This document shows, one piece after another, positions 9,673 to 18,507 of a stretch of DNA of 64,000 bases. Each line of letters opens with the position of its first letter. Within the stretch, counting starts at the first letter, position 1. A program made the position numbers and the translations under genes. The DNA lies in NCBI GenBank assembly GCA_947487205.1, contig CANKVU010000007.1, positions 102,019 through 166,018 on the forward strand, in the 5' to 3' direction. This DNA comes from an uncultured Paracoccaceae bacterium. Lineage in GTDB: Bacteria > Pseudomonadota > Alphaproteobacteria > Rhodobacterales > Rhodobacteraceae. The notes under the pieces are model-generated. The model saw nothing but the letters and a program-made list of their open reading frames with translations. It did not search any database and was not told where the DNA came from.

Positions 9673-10800
9673 CATTGAGTCATGCGTTGGATGGAAGAGA
9701 AATCACAGCCCATAATGGAATAACACTAATCGCCCGTACCATCCCCAAAAATTAAATATCCTCCGAAATCTGTTTTTCTTTGGTCTGTAATGGCTTCGAA
9801 GTGCTCAGCTACACCACTTCGGTACCTAACGCAAAGAGCCGTGCGGAACTTACTACTTTCCTCTCTCACCTTGATTAGATGTGATGGGTCGCATCCTATA
9901 ACAAATCGTTCGGCTGCTTTTGCTATTTGCTCGTTTATTCCCGATGTGTATTTCCGATCTCTAGGGGCGTCATAATAGGATATTGAGCCTGAGTCATTTT
10001 TTCCTGCACCTCCAAGTGGACGAATGACTGCAGACTTGGGTGAAAGTGGTGTAAGGTATCCTCCAAATTCATCTGATACTTTGACTATAACTCGAGGGTG
10101 ATCAGATGTAATGAATTTCGATGTCCCTGTATGTCGTACTATTCTCCAGTCCTCTTTTTGAATATTATCCCGCCATTGATCAAAATTTCTGGTTGCTTCC
10201 GCCTGAAATATTTTTTTCACCCGGTCAGTTGCGAGCGAATGATGATTTTTTAGAAGATCGTCTATTGCCCTATAGGAGTCTATTGGAATATAGGTGCCGT
10301 CCGGGTAGGTTGCACCTATTCGATTTGGGTTGCTGGGCACTTGATTGTAGAAAATAGTTTTAGCAATATTCGCTATGTTTCTAGCTACAGCTAAGCGCAT
10401 TCCTGAAGGGGAGTAAAATTGTACAAAAATAAAAAAATCGACAAGAACAGCCTTTATACTTTGGGTAATCTTTTCGCCTTTATCAATCTTTGAAATCGCT
10501 TCCGCGAGCTTATTCTCCATAGGGATAATAAGGTTTTCTATTAGTCGTTCCGGAGCCAAGTTTTCATTATAACTATTATTTACGGCAAAGCATATGCTTT
10601 TAGCAGATCGGCGACGAACGACATTCGTCTTCTTGTCGAATACGGAATGCATTTCGCTTTTATTGACGTACCATCTCTTAAGATATGTTTGGGGAAAGTA
10701 GTGATCGTCAGACATTCTGAATTTCGTATTTATAAATAAAAACTGCGACGAAATTATTTATCTTTAAATGCATCTAGCGCAGGGATTGAACTGATTAAAC
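9673..10800. other. AT-rich genomic insert between thyX and putA
   Basis: Base composition changes abruptly just after the thyX stop and recovers near 10800. For example, 10441-10500 contains only 21 G or C in 60, against roughly 65-70% in flanking genes. The segment holds one gene (DUF4238, minus strand), about 50 bases on its left and about 80 AT-rich bases upstream of its start. I see no transposase, integrase, tRNA or clear terminal repeats, so the entry mechanism is not visible. Codon use in the enclosed gene (many AAT, ATA, TTT, AAA codons) also differs from all neighbours, which supports recent horizontal acquisition. Confidence 0.8.
9726..10715 (-). CDS. DUF4238 domain-containing protein, horizontally acquired
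   Basis: A 329-residue protein beginning MSDDHYFPQTYLKRWYVN, which matches the N-terminal H-Y-x-P-Q-x-Y-L-x-x-F/W signature of DUF4238. Near residues 190-205 it has WRIVRHTGTSKFITSDHPRVIV, matching the family's conserved F-x-T-S-D-x-P block. There is no signal peptide and no convincing membrane segment. The molecular function is unknown; the paired His/Asp blocks suggest a catalytic or metal site, which is inference. The gene is alone in an AT-rich insert, and codon and base use mark it as foreign. DUF4238 genes are often single cargo genes at variable loci, but nothing here shows a defence role. Confidence 0.78.
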   Translation of the reverse strand: MSDDHYFPQTYLKRWYVNKSEMHSVFDKKTNVVRRRSAKSICFAVNNSYNENLAPERLIENLIIPMENKLAEAISKIDKGEKITQSIKAVLVDFFIFVQFYSPSGMRLAVARNIANIAKTIFYNQVPSNPNRIGATYPDGTYIPIDSYRAIDDLLKNHHSLATDRVKKIFQAEATRNFDQWRDNIQKEDWRIVRHTGTSKFITSDHPRVIVKVSDEFGGYLTPLSPKSAVIRPLGGAGKNDSGSISYYDAPRDRKYTSGINEQIAKAAERFVIGCDPSHLIKVREESSKFRTALCVRYRSGVAEHFEAITDQRKTDFGGYLIFGDGTGD

Positions 10801-10830
10801 CGAAAGCCGCCGCCCCGAAGGACGGCGGCC
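10795..10830 (-). terminator. Putative terminator of putA
   Basis: The 7-base arms GCCGCCG (10806-10812) and CGGCGGC (10823-10829) form a hairpin directly after the putA stop. On the minus strand the stem is followed by a T-rich run (TTTCGGTTT). Position and tail fit intrinsic termination of putA. Confidence 0.65.
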
Positions 10831-10840
10831 ACCTCTCTGA

Positions 10841-13800
10841 TCACTCCCGCGCGACCTGCGCCAGGAGTTGCGCGTTGCCGCCCGAGGCGGTCGTGTCGAT
10901 GCAGAGATGCCGCTCGTGCATCACGTCCGACACAATCACCGCACCGGTCTGGAGCCTGAGGAGCGGCCCCTCGCGCTTCGCCAGCTGCCTGGCGTAGGTC
11001 CGCGCCGTCTCCTCGTCGCCCCACCAGATGGCGGAGCCGAATTCCGGCTCGGCGGACAGCTCCACCTCGCCCGAGGGCAAGCGGGCGGTGCCGCCCAGGC
11101 GCTCCACGTCGGCCTTCTGTCGCGCCTTGTCGTCGTCGGTCGGCCCGAGGCACAGGACCGCCGGGCGCGGCACCAGGTGCAGGCGGTTCGATTCCCCCGT
11201 CGGCCCGGGCAGGTCGAACACCGTCTCGGGCGCCTCCTCGGGGCGCACGGGCTTCTGGAACCGCTCGACATAGAACGGCCCGCCCGCCTTCGGCCCCGTG
11301 CCCGACAGCTTCTCGCCGCCGAAGGGCTGCGAGGCGACGATGGCGCCGATCTGGTTGCGGTTGACGTAGAGGTTGCCGCATTCGATCCGGTCGGTGATGT
11401 ATTGCACCCGGTCGTCGATCCGCGTGTGCAACCCGAAGGTCAGCCCGTATCCGCGCCCGTTGATCGCCCCGATCACGTCGTCGATCTTCGTCGCCTTGAA
11501 GGTGGCGAGGTGAAGGACGGGGCCGAAAACCTCCCTCTCGATCGCCTCGATCCCCTTCACCCGGATCAGCGCCGGCGCCAGGAACGACCCGCGATCCGGC
11601 GCCGTGGTCTGGTGCAGGAGCCGCCCCTCGTCCCTGGCCCTGGCGACATACTCCGCGATGGGCCCGTGCGCCTCGTCGTCGATCAGCGGCCCGCTGTCGG
11701 AATGGAGCATCCAGGGATCGTCCACGCAGAAGGCGTCCATCGCGCCGGACAGCATCTCGATGAACTTGTCCGCGATGTCCTCCTGCACATAGACGACCCG
11801 GCAGGCCGAGCATCGCTGTCCCGCCGACTGGAACGCCGACTGCAGCAGGTCCCTGACCGCCTGCTCGGGCAGGGCGGTCGAATCCACGATCATCGCGTTC
11901 AGCCCCCCGGTCTCCGCGATCAGCGGTGCGCCCGGCGCGCAGTTCTGGGCCATGGCCTCTTTGATCTTCGACGCGGTCTCGGTCGATCCGGTGAAGGCCA
12001 CCCCGTCCACGCGGGCGTCCGAGGTCAGCGCCGCGCCGACCTCGCCGCCGCCCGGCAGCAGCTGCAGCACCTCGGCCGGAACGCCCGCCTCGTGCATCAG
12101 CCGCGCGCCCAGATGCGCGATCAGCGTCGTCTGCTCGGCGGGCTTGGCCAGAACTGCGTTTCCGGCCGCCAGCGCCGCGGCGATCTGCCCGGTGAAGATG
12201 GCGAGCGGGAAGTTCCAGGGGCTGATGCAGACGAACCGCCCCAGGGGCTCGCTCTCCAGCCGCTTCGCCTCCTCGGCATAGTAGAGCAGGAAGTCCACCG
12301 CCTCGCGCAGCTCCGCCACCGCATCGGGCAGGGTCTTGCCCGCCTCCCGCGCCAGCACCGCGAAGATCTCCCCGAAATTCGCCTCGTAGTGCCGCGCGAC
12401 CTTCTTCAGGATCTCCGACCGTTCCTCGGCCGAGGCGGTCCAGGTCCTGGCCGCCGTCAACGCCGTCTCCACGTCATCGGTCGAGGCATGGCGCGTCCGC
12501 CCCACCACCTCCTCGGGATCGGCGGGATTGCGAACCTCGATCTCCCGCTCGGGCTGCGCCTCGCCGGCGATCCGCGGGCCGCACTCGAAGGGCCGGGTCC
12601 GGAACGGCTCCCGCGCGGTGTCGATCTCCTCCAGGTGATCCGGCGCCGTCAGGTCCCAGCCCCGCGAATTCTCCCGCACCGGCAGGAAGATGTCCGTCCC
12701 CGGCGTCACCATCGGCGTCCGGTCGAGCTTCTCGAACGGGTCCGCCGCGACCTTCTCCGGCGGCACCTCCTCGTCCACGATCTGGTTCACGAAGCTCGAA
12801 TTGGCCCCGTTCTCCAGCAGCCGCCGCACCAGATAGGCAAGCAGGTCCACATGCTGCCCCGTGGGCGCATAGATCCGGCAGCGGATGCCGCGATCCTCCA
12901 TCAAGAGGTCATAGAGCGTCTCGCCCATGCCGTGGAGCCGCTGGAACTCGTATTCCTCCTTCTTCACTCCCATCTGCCCCACCATGTGCAGCACCGCCGC
13001 GACGGTATGGGCATTGTGGGTCGCGAATTGCGGATAGATCCGGTCGCGGTGACGCAGGAGCTTCCGCGCATTGCCGATGAAGCTCACGTCCGAGGCGGGC
13101 TTGCGGGTGAAGACCGGGAACCGCTCCATCCCGTCCTGCTGGGCGAGCTTGATCTCGGTGTCCCAATAGGCGCCCTTGACCAGGCGAACCATCAGCCTGC
13201 GGTCCAGCCGCTCGGCGGTGGCGACGATCCAGTCGAGCGCCGCCTCGCTGCGCGGCCCGAAGGCCTGGATGACGAAGCCGAACCCGTCCCAGCCCGCGAG
13301 CCGCTCGTCGGCCAAGACGCGCTCGATCACCTCGAGCGACAGGGTCAGGCGGTCCTGCTCCTCGGCGTCGACGTTGAACCCGATCTGGAGCTTGGCGGCC
13401 TTGGCGGCCAGGTCGGCCACGATCGGCGTCAGTTCCTCCAGCACGCTGTCGCGATGGGCCATCTCGTAGCGCGGATGCAGGGCGGAGAACTTGACCGAGA
13501 TGCCGGGATTGGTCGCGATGTCACCCTTGGTCGCGCGCTTCGCCATCTGCTCGATCGCGTGGTCGTAGGATTTCCGGTACCGCTCGGCATCCTCGAAGGT
13601 GCGCGCCGCCTCGCCCAGCATGTCGTAGGAGTAGGTATAGCCCTTCTCCTCCTGCTTGCGGGCACGCTCCATCGCCTTCTCGATGCTTTCGCCCAAGACG
13701 AATTGCCGCCCCATGGCCTTCATCGCCTGGCCGGTCGCCTGGCGGATCACCGGTTCTCCCAGCCGGCGGATCGCGCCGCGCAGGGCCTTCAACGGCCGCT

Positions 13801-14212
13801 TGTCGTTGTCGTCGAGGACCCGGCCCGTCAGCATCAGCCCCCAGGTGGAGGCGTTGACGAGCGACGAGGAGGAATGGCCCAGATGCTCGTTCCACTTGCC
13901 GGGCGTGATCTTGTCCTCGATCAGCTCGTCCATGGTCTCGGCGTCGGGGACACGCAGCAGCGCCTCGGCCAAGCACATGAGCGCGATGCCCTCGTCGGTC
14001 GACAGGCCGTATTCGGCCAGGAACACCTCCATCAGGCCCGGATCGCCGCTCTTGCGGATGCGCTTGACCAGGGTGACCGCCGCGTCGCTGATCTCCTTGC
14101 GGTCCTCGGCGGACAGGTCGGCATCGGCGATCAGGCGCTGCAGGACCTTCTCAGCATCCGGATAGGGTGAAATCGGCAGCACCGGCGGTGGCATTGTCGT
14201 ATCGCGTGGCAT
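10841..14212 (-). CDS. putA: Bifunctional proline dehydrogenase / L-glutamate gamma-semialdehyde dehydrogenase PutA
   Basis: A 1123-residue protein. An N-terminal arm (about 1-120) leads to the FAD-dependent proline dehydrogenase barrel (RLMVRLVKGAYWDTEIKLAQQDG; later FATHNAHTVAAVLH and EFQRLHGMG). An aldehyde dehydrogenase domain starts around 560, with PWNFPLAIFTGQIAAALAAGN, the general-base Glu in AETGGLNAMIVD and the catalytic Cys in SAGQRCSACRVVY. It oxidises proline to glutamate, channelling pyrroline-5-carboxylate internally and feeding electrons to quinone. It lacks the ribbon-helix-helix domain of E. coli PutA (about 1320 residues), so it should not repress its own gene. It is divergent from an aldo/keto reductase; the gap holds a perfect 13-bp tandem repeat. 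Confidence 0.96.
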   Translation of the reverse strand: MPRDTTMPPPVLPISPYPDAEKVLQRLIADADLSAEDRKEISDAAVTLVKRIRKSGDPGLMEVFLAEYGLSTDEGIALMCLAEALLRVPDAETMDELIEDKITPGKWNEHLGHSSSSLVNASTWGLMLTGRVLDDNDKRPLKALRGAIRRLGEPVIRQATGQAMKAMGRQFVLGESIEKAMERARKQEEKGYTYSYDMLGEAARTFEDAERYRKSYDHAIEQMAKRATKGDIATNPGISVKFSALHPRYEMAHRDSVLEELTPIVADLAAKAAKLQIGFNVDAEEQDRLTLSLEVIERVLADERLAGWDGFGFVIQAFGPRSEAALDWIVATAERLDRRLMVRLVKGAYWDTEIKLAQQDGMERFPVFTRKPASDVSFIGNARKLLRHRDRIYPQFATHNAHTVAAVLHMVGQMGVKKEEYEFQRLHGMGETLYDLLMEDRGIRCRIYAPTGQHVDLLAYLVRRLLENGANSSFVNQIVDEEVPPEKVAADPFEKLDRTPMVTPGTDIFLPVRENSRGWDLTAPDHLEEIDTAREPFRTRPFECGPRIAGEAQPEREIEVRNPADPEEVVGRTRHASTDDVETALTAARTWTASAEERSEILKKVARHYEANFGEIFAVLAREAGKTLPDAVAELREAVDFLLYYAEEAKRLESEPLGRFVCISPWNFPLAIFTGQIAAALAAGNAVLAKPAEQTTLIAHLGARLMHEAGVPAEVLQLLPGGGEVGAALTSDARVDGVAFTGSTETASKIKEAMAQNCAPGAPLIAETGGLNAMIVDSTALPEQAVRDLLQSAFQSAGQRCSACRVVYVQEDIADKFIEMLSGAMDAFCVDDPWMLHSDSGPLIDDEAHGPIAEYVARARDEGRLLHQTTAPDRGSFLAPALIRVKGIEAIEREVFGPVLHLATFKATKIDDVIGAINGRGYGLTFGLHTRIDDRVQYITDRIECGNLYVNRNQIGAIVASQPFGGEKLSGTGPKAGGPFYVERFQKPVRPEEAPETVFDLPGPTGESNRLHLVPRPAVLCLGPTDDDKARQKADVERLGGTARLPSGEVELSAEPEFGSAIWWGDEETARTYARQLAKREGPLLRLQTGAVIVSDVMHERHLCIDTTASGGNAQLLAQVARE

Positions 14213-14234
14213 TGCGGCTCCCTCTGTGTCGTCT

Positions 14235-14260
14235 TAACCACTCTAGTTAACCACTCTAGC
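14235..14260. repeat. Perfect 13-bp tandem direct repeat in the putA upstream region
   Basis: TTAACCACTCTAG occurs twice head-to-tail (14235-14247 and 14248-14260), starting 23 bases upstream of the putA ATG. The repeat is AT-richer than its surroundings. It could be a duplicated operator half-site or part of the core promoter for putA; nothing in the sequence names the regulator. Confidence 0.85.
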
Positions 14261-14455
14261 CCGAAACCGCGCTCGGCACAGCAACAGATCCGCACGAAAA
14301 GTCACCGATTGGCGTCGAAAATGCCGTTTTCGCCCCCGTTTCGCGCGCCGGAGGCGGTGTTCGGGGCCTTCGCGCCGGCTGATGGCGACCGGAGCGCTGG
14401 AACCCATGCGGCGACGGGCCGCGTTACCGACCGACCCACCCGCAAGGAGATATCC

Positions 14456-15280
14456 ATGCCCGCCACCGAAATCGGCACCGCCAGAATCCCGTCGCTGGGG
14501 CTCGGAACGTTCCAGATGGAGAGCGGACAGACCGCCGACCTGGTTCGCGCGGCCCTCGCCGAGGGGTACCGGCACATCGACACCGCGCAGGCCTATGGCA
14601 ACGAGGAGGAGGTCGGGCAGGGGATCCGCGATGCGGACGTGCCCCGCGACCAGGTGTTCCTGACCACCAAGATCCTGCCCGACCGCCACGACGCGGCGGA
14701 TTTCAAGCGTGCCGCGCAGGAATCGCTGAAGAAGCTCGGGACCGATTACGTCGACCTTCTGCTGCTGCACTGGCCGTCGAAGGACGTGCCGCTGACCGAG
14801 ACGCTGCCGGTGCTCGACGCGCTGATCGATGCCGGCCATGTCCGTTTCGGGGGCGTGTCGAACTTCACCATCGCCCACCTGGAGCAGGCGACGAGCGTCA
14901 TGTCGCACCCGGTCGCCACCAACCAAGTGGAGTACCACCCCTTCATCCCCCAGGCGAAGCTGATGGCCGCGATGGAGGGGATGGGCATTCCGTTCGAGGC
15001 CTATTCGCCGCTGGCCCGCGGCCAGGTGCTCGAGGACGACACACTGAAGGAGATCGCGGCGAAGCACGACGCGAACCCCGCGCAGATCTCGGTCGCCTGG
15101 ATCCTGGCGAAGGGCGGCGTGGCCATTCCCAAGACCTCGACGCACGAGCGGCTGGCCCCGAACCTCGCGGCCGCCGAGATCAGCCTGTCGGACGACGAGA
15201 TCGCGCGGATCGACGGCCTGTCGCGCCCTGACGGCCGCATCATCTCGCCCGACAGCACGGCGCCGGACTGGGACGATTGA
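14456..15280 (+). CDS. Aldo/keto reductase
   Basis: A 274-residue NADPH-dependent aldo/keto reductase of the AKR5 (2,5-diketo-D-gluconate reductase-like) type. The catalytic tetrad is visible: Asp in YRHIDTAQAYGNEEEVG, the Tyr three residues on, Lys in VFLTTKI and His in LLLLHWPS. Later family blocks are GVSNFTIAHLEQ, ATNQVEYHPF and the cofactor site IPKTSTHERLAPN. It reduces aldehydes or ketones; the physiological substrate cannot be told. The ATG at 14456 follows an AAGGAG site by 7 bases; the longer upstream frame is non-coding in character. It is divergent from putA and followed in the same direction by a nitronate monooxygenase gene. Confidence 0.92.
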   Translation: MPATEIGTARIPSLGLGTFQMESGQTADLVRAALAEGYRHIDTAQAYGNEEEVGQGIRDADVPRDQVFLTTKILPDRHDAADFKRAAQESLKKLGTDYVDLLLLHWPSKDVPLTETLPVLDALIDAGHVRFGGVSNFTIAHLEQATSVMSHPVATNQVEYHPFIPQAKLMAAMEGMGIPFEAYSPLARGQVLEDDTLKEIAAKHDANPAQISVAWILAKGGVAIPKTSTHERLAPNLAAAEISLSDDEIARIDGLSRPDGRIISPDSTAPDWDD

Positions 15281-15313
15281 GTTCCGCCGCGTCCCGCTTG
15301 GCCACCGGCCGCC

Positions 15314-15334
15314 GCCCGGGCTAGATGCCCGGGC
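15314..15334 (+). other. Strong hairpin between aldo/keto reductase and nitronate monooxygenase genes
   Basis: Two GCCCGGGC arms (15314-15321 and 15327-15334) enclose a TAGAT loop. No T-run follows, and the hairpin ends 6 bases before the GGAGGGGG ribosome site of the next gene, so it may limit read-through or modulate translation rather than act as a standard terminator. Confidence 0.6.
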
Positions 15335-15350
15335 AAGACGGGAGGGGGCC

Positions 15351-16271
15351 ATGCAGCCATTCGAAAACCTGAGCGTTCCCGCCATCGCAGCCCCGATGTT
15401 CCTGACATCGGGGCCAGATCTGGTCGTGGAATGCTGCCGCGCGGGGGTGCTGGGTACCTTCCCGGCGTTGAACCGGCGGAGCAGCGAGGGGTTCGGCGAG
15501 TGGCTGACCGAGATCGAGGCGCGGCTGGCCGAGGCCGATAACCCCGCCCCCTATGGCGTCAACCTCATCGTCCACCGCACCAACCCGCGGGTGGAGCCGG
15601 ACCTGAAGCTTTGCGTCGAACACAAGGTGCCGCTCGTCATCACGTCGCTCGGCGCGGTCAAGGAGGTCGTGGATGCGGTCCATTCCTATGGCGGGCTGAT
15701 CTTTCACGACGTGATCAAGACGCGCCATGCCGAGAAGGCGGTGGCGGCCGGCGTGGACGGGCTGATCGCCGTCTGCGCCGGCGCGGGCGGGCATGCCGGC
15801 ACGCTGTCGCCGTTCGGCTTCCTGCCCGAGATCCGGTCCTTCTTCGACGGGACTATCGTGCTGGCCGGGGGGATCTCCAACGGGGCGCAGATCGCCGCCG
15901 CGCGCGCGATGGGCGCGGATCTCGCCTATCTGGGCACGCGGTTCATCGCGACCGAGGAATCGCTCGTCACGCCCCAGAACAAGGACATGATCCTGGGCTC
16001 CAGGGCCGGCGACATCGTCTACACGCCGAAGATCTCGGGGGTGAACGCCAACTTCATGCGCGCCTCGGTGGAGGCGGCGGGCATCGACCTCGACGCCGCG
16101 CCCGATCACGCGGGCATGGACATGGGGGAGGAGCGCAAGGCGTGGAAGTCGATCTGGTCGGCTGGGCACGGCGTCGCCGCGATCGACGACATCCTGCCGG
16201 CCGGGGAATTGTGCGCCCGGCTGGGGCGGGAATACCGCGCGGCCTGCGCGCGGCTGGGCCGCGAGGCCTGA
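15351..16271 (+). CDS. Nitronate monooxygenase (2-nitropropane dioxygenase family)
   Basis: A 306-residue FMN-binding TIM-barrel protein. It has the N-terminal AAPMFLTSGPDLVVECCRAGVLGTFPALN, the central VDGLIAVCAGAGGHAGTLSPF with the conserved catalytic-type His of the GGHAG loop, and the phosphate-binding VLAGGISNGAQIAAARAMGADLAYLGTRF. Family enzymes oxidise nitronates such as propionate-3-nitronate to protect against nitro toxins. Many proteins with this fold have other flavin-dependent roles, so substrate assignment is tentative. The start follows a GGAGGGGG ribosome site. It converges with transaldolase, 22 bases away. Confidence 0.9.
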   Translation: MQPFENLSVPAIAAPMFLTSGPDLVVECCRAGVLGTFPALNRRSSEGFGEWLTEIEARLAEADNPAPYGVNLIVHRTNPRVEPDLKLCVEHKVPLVITSLGAVKEVVDAVHSYGGLIFHDVIKTRHAEKAVAAGVDGLIAVCAGAGGHAGTLSPFGFLPEIRSFFDGTIVLAGGISNGAQIAAARAMGADLAYLGTRFIATEESLVTPQNKDMILGSRAGDIVYTPKISGVNANFMRASVEAAGIDLDAAPDHAGMDMGEERKAWKSIWSAGHGVAAIDDILPAGELCARLGREYRAACARLGREA

Positions 16272-16293
16272 CCGGCCCCGCGGCACGGCAGCG

Positions 16294-17232
16294 TCAGGCC
16301 GCCGCCTTGCGGGAGATCATCTCCTCCAGCTTCACGGCGTCGGCGTGGAACTTGCGGATGCCCTCGGCCAGCTTCTCGGTGGCCATGGCGTCCTCGTTCA
16401 GCTCCCAGCGGAAGGTCGGCTCGTCGACGGCCGTCGCGGTGCCGCTTGCCGCCGCGGGGGACAGGCGGCGGGGCAGATCGCCCTCGTCGTCGTCCAGTTC
16501 CTGCAGGAGTTCGGGCGAAATCGTCAGACGGTCGCAGCCCGCCAGCGCCTCCACCTGCGCGGCGGTGCGAAAGGAGGCGCCCATGACCACGGTGTCGATC
16601 CCGTTCGACTTGTAATGGTCATAGATCCGGCGGACAGATTTCACGCCCGGATCTTCGTCGGGGGCATAGGACTCGACGCCCTCGGCCTTCTTGTACCAGT
16701 CGGTGATCCGGCCGACGAAGGGCGAGATCAGGTAGGCGCCCGCATCGGCACAGGCCTTTGCCTGCGCCATCGAGAACAGCAGCGTCAGGTTGCAGTCGAT
16801 GCCCTCCTTCTGGAGCGCCTCGGCGGCACGGATCCCCTCCCAGGTGGAGGCGAGCTTGATCAGGATACGCTCCTTGCCGAGGCCGCGCGCCTCGTAGGCG
16901 GCGACGATCCGCTTGGCCCGGTCAATCGACGCCGCGGTGTCGAAGGAGAGTCGCGCATCGACCTCGGTCGACACCCGACCCGGCACGATCCCGGCCAGTT
17001 CCGCACCGACCGCGACGGTCAGCGCCAGCGCCACGTCCGAGGGGTCGCGCCCGGATTCGGCGCGGATCGTGTCCCCGACGGTGGTCGCGAAATATTCCGA
17101 CCCCGCCGCCTTCAGCACCAGAGAGGGATTCGTGGTGCAATCCTGCGGCTTGAGCCGTCTGACCGCCTCGACATCGCCGGTATCGGCGACGACCACGGTC
17201 ATGTCGCGTAGGTGGTCGAGCTTGCTGGCCAT
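16294..17232 (-). CDS. tal: Transaldolase
   Basis: A 312-residue TalB-type transaldolase (subfamily 1, usual length about 316). It has the N-terminal [13 protein letters not shown], the Schiff-base Lys at K126 in [14 protein letters not shown], and the phosphate-binding region [33 protein letters not shown]. It transfers a dihydroxyacetone unit between sedoheptulose-7-phosphate and glyceraldehyde-3-phosphate in the non-oxidative pentose phosphate pathway. It is a stand-alone cytosolic gene. It lies upstream of, and in the same direction as no immediate operon partner; the nlpD-like gene end is 80 bases away on the same strand. Confidence 0.95.
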   Translation of the reverse strand: MASKLDHLRDMTVVVADTGDVEAVRRLKPQDCTTNPSLVLKAAGSEYFATTVGDTIRAESGRDPSDVALALTVAVGAELAGIVPGRVSTEVDARLSFDTAASIDRAKRIVAAYEARGLGKERILIKLASTWEGIRAAEALQKEGIDCNLTLLFSMAQAKACADAGAYLISPFVGRITDWYKKAEGVESYAPDEDPGVKSVRRIYDHYKSNGIDTVVMGASFRTAAQVEALAGCDRLTISPELLQELDDDEGDLPRRLSPAAASGTATAVDEPTFRWELNEDAMATEKLAEGIRKFHADAVKLEEMISRKAAA

Positions 17233-17311
17233 GCTGCGTCCTTTCCCTCCTCTGTGCGGTCGCCTGTCTAGCCCGAACCACGGGCGGTGGCCAGTGGCCG
17301 GCGGCGCCTCC

Positions 17312-18457
17312 TCAATCCAGATAATCCGCGGGATCGACGCTGTCGAAACCTTCGCGGACCTCGAAATGCAGGAAGGACGGATCGGTGTCCCGGATGCGGG
17401 CGATGGTTTCCCCGCGCGATACGGTCTGCCCCTTCTGCACGGTCACGTTGGCGACGCCGGCATAGACGGTCAGAAGCCCGTCGGGATGGCGCAGGACGAG
17501 GATCGGGACCTGGTCGGTGTCGCGGGTAATCGCCGCCACCGTACCCCCGGCGGCGGCCTTGACCGGGGTGCCGGGTATGGCGGCGATGTCGATCCCCTCG
17601 TTCGCGCCCTTGTTGAAGGCGCGGATCACGTTGCCCTCCACCGGATAGGCGAGCCGGGATTCGCTCTCGGAGGCGCTGGTGGTCTGGGCTGCCATCCCCT
17701 CGGGGGCAGGGGTGTCCTCGGGCGGGGCCTGGGTGGCCTCCTCCTCGGGCAAGGGCTCGGCGGCCGAGGGCGGCGGGGGAACGGCGGTGCCCTCGCCCGG
17801 CCGGCTCTCGGGCACCTGGGCGGGTCCGGCAACAGGGATCAGGAGGTAGGACCCTTCCCGAACCGTCATGTTGGCGTCGAGGCTGTTCCATTCTGCCAGC
17901 GCCTCGACCGGCACGCCATAGCGGCGGGCGATGCTGAACGCCGTCTCGCCCCGCTCGACGCGGTGCCGCACCGGCTCGGACCCGGAGGCGGGCGCGGTGT
18001 CCTGCGCCCGATCGATCGCGGCGGTCGCGCGATCCTCGAGCGAGGTGGTCGAGATCTCCGCGGCCGGGCGGATCGGGCCGGTGGTCGGACTGCCGGTCGC
18101 GGGCGAGGGTTCGGCCACGCGCCGGGGCAGGGCGACGACCTCGCCCGAGCGCAGGGGCGCGTCCGCCGGCACGCCGTTGTACCGGGCGAGTTCCGCGGCG
18201 GGCAGGCCGACGCGCTGCGCCACGCCGGCGATGGTGTCGTCCTGGCGCGCAAGGGCGACCTGGTAACCCGGATAGGAGATCACGCCGCGATTGTCGGCCC
18301 GGGGGCGCGCGGCCACGCGCTGGGACACCGCCCCGGTCGTGTCGAATGCCTCTCCGAGATTGCCCCGAAGATCCATGTCGAAGGCGCCGTCGGGTCCGCA
18401 GGCCGACAGGGCCAGCATCGTCGGAATCAGGATCGCGCCTCGGGAAAGGGTCGCCAT
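17312..18457 (-). CDS. NlpD-like lipoprotein: LysM repeats plus degenerate M23 (LytM) domain
   Basis: A 381-residue lipoprotein with lipobox LSAC (Cys20). Two LysM-like peptidoglycan-binding modules lie at about 64-112 and 165-208, followed by a Pro/Glu-rich linker and a LytM/M23 domain at 268-381. Two M23 zinc ligands are replaced: Asn286 in NEGID where HxxxD is expected, and Phe362 in FLH where HxH is expected. D290 and H364 remain. The same positions are lost in E. coli NlpD, an amidase activator, so this is probably a non-catalytic LytM factor controlling cell-separation amidases. It is the third gene of surE-pcm-nlpD, a classic operon. The ATG at 18457 gives an intact lipoprotein signal. 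Confidence 0.87.
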   Translation of the reverse strand: MATLSRGAILIPTMLALSACGPDGAFDMDLRGNLGEAFDTTGAVSQRVAARPRADNRGVISYPGYQVALARQDDTIAGVAQRVGLPAAELARYNGVPADAPLRSGEVVALPRRVAEPSPATGSPTTGPIRPAAEISTTSLEDRATAAIDRAQDTAPASGSEPVRHRVERGETAFSIARRYGVPVEALAEWNSLDANMTVREGSYLLIPVAGPAQVPESRPGEGTAVPPPPSAAEPLPEEEATQAPPEDTPAPEGMAAQTTSASESESRLAYPVEGNVIRAFNKGANEGIDIAAIPGTPVKAAAGGTVAAITRDTDQVPILVLRHPDGLLTVYAGVANVTVQKGQTVSRGETIARIRDTDPSFLHFEVREGFDSVDPADYLD

Positions 18458-18507
18458 GCCGCTCGTCCTCGTTTTCGTGCCGGCGCCTCTTGCCGGGCGC
18501 TCGGGGG

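Noticed and set aside
9790..10357. Short plus-strand open frames inside the AT-rich insert
   Set aside because: They are antisense to the DUF4238 gene, have no motifs and no ribosome sites.
9726..10715. DUF4238 gene as a defined phage-defence or toxin system
   Set aside because: Nothing beyond composition and family name supports this; no partner gene or known defence domain is present.
10868..14170. An 1100-codon open frame on the plus strand opposite putA
   Set aside because: It is a shadow of putA in high-GC DNA; composition is Arg/Pro/His-rich with no family motif, while putA has full catalytic motifs.
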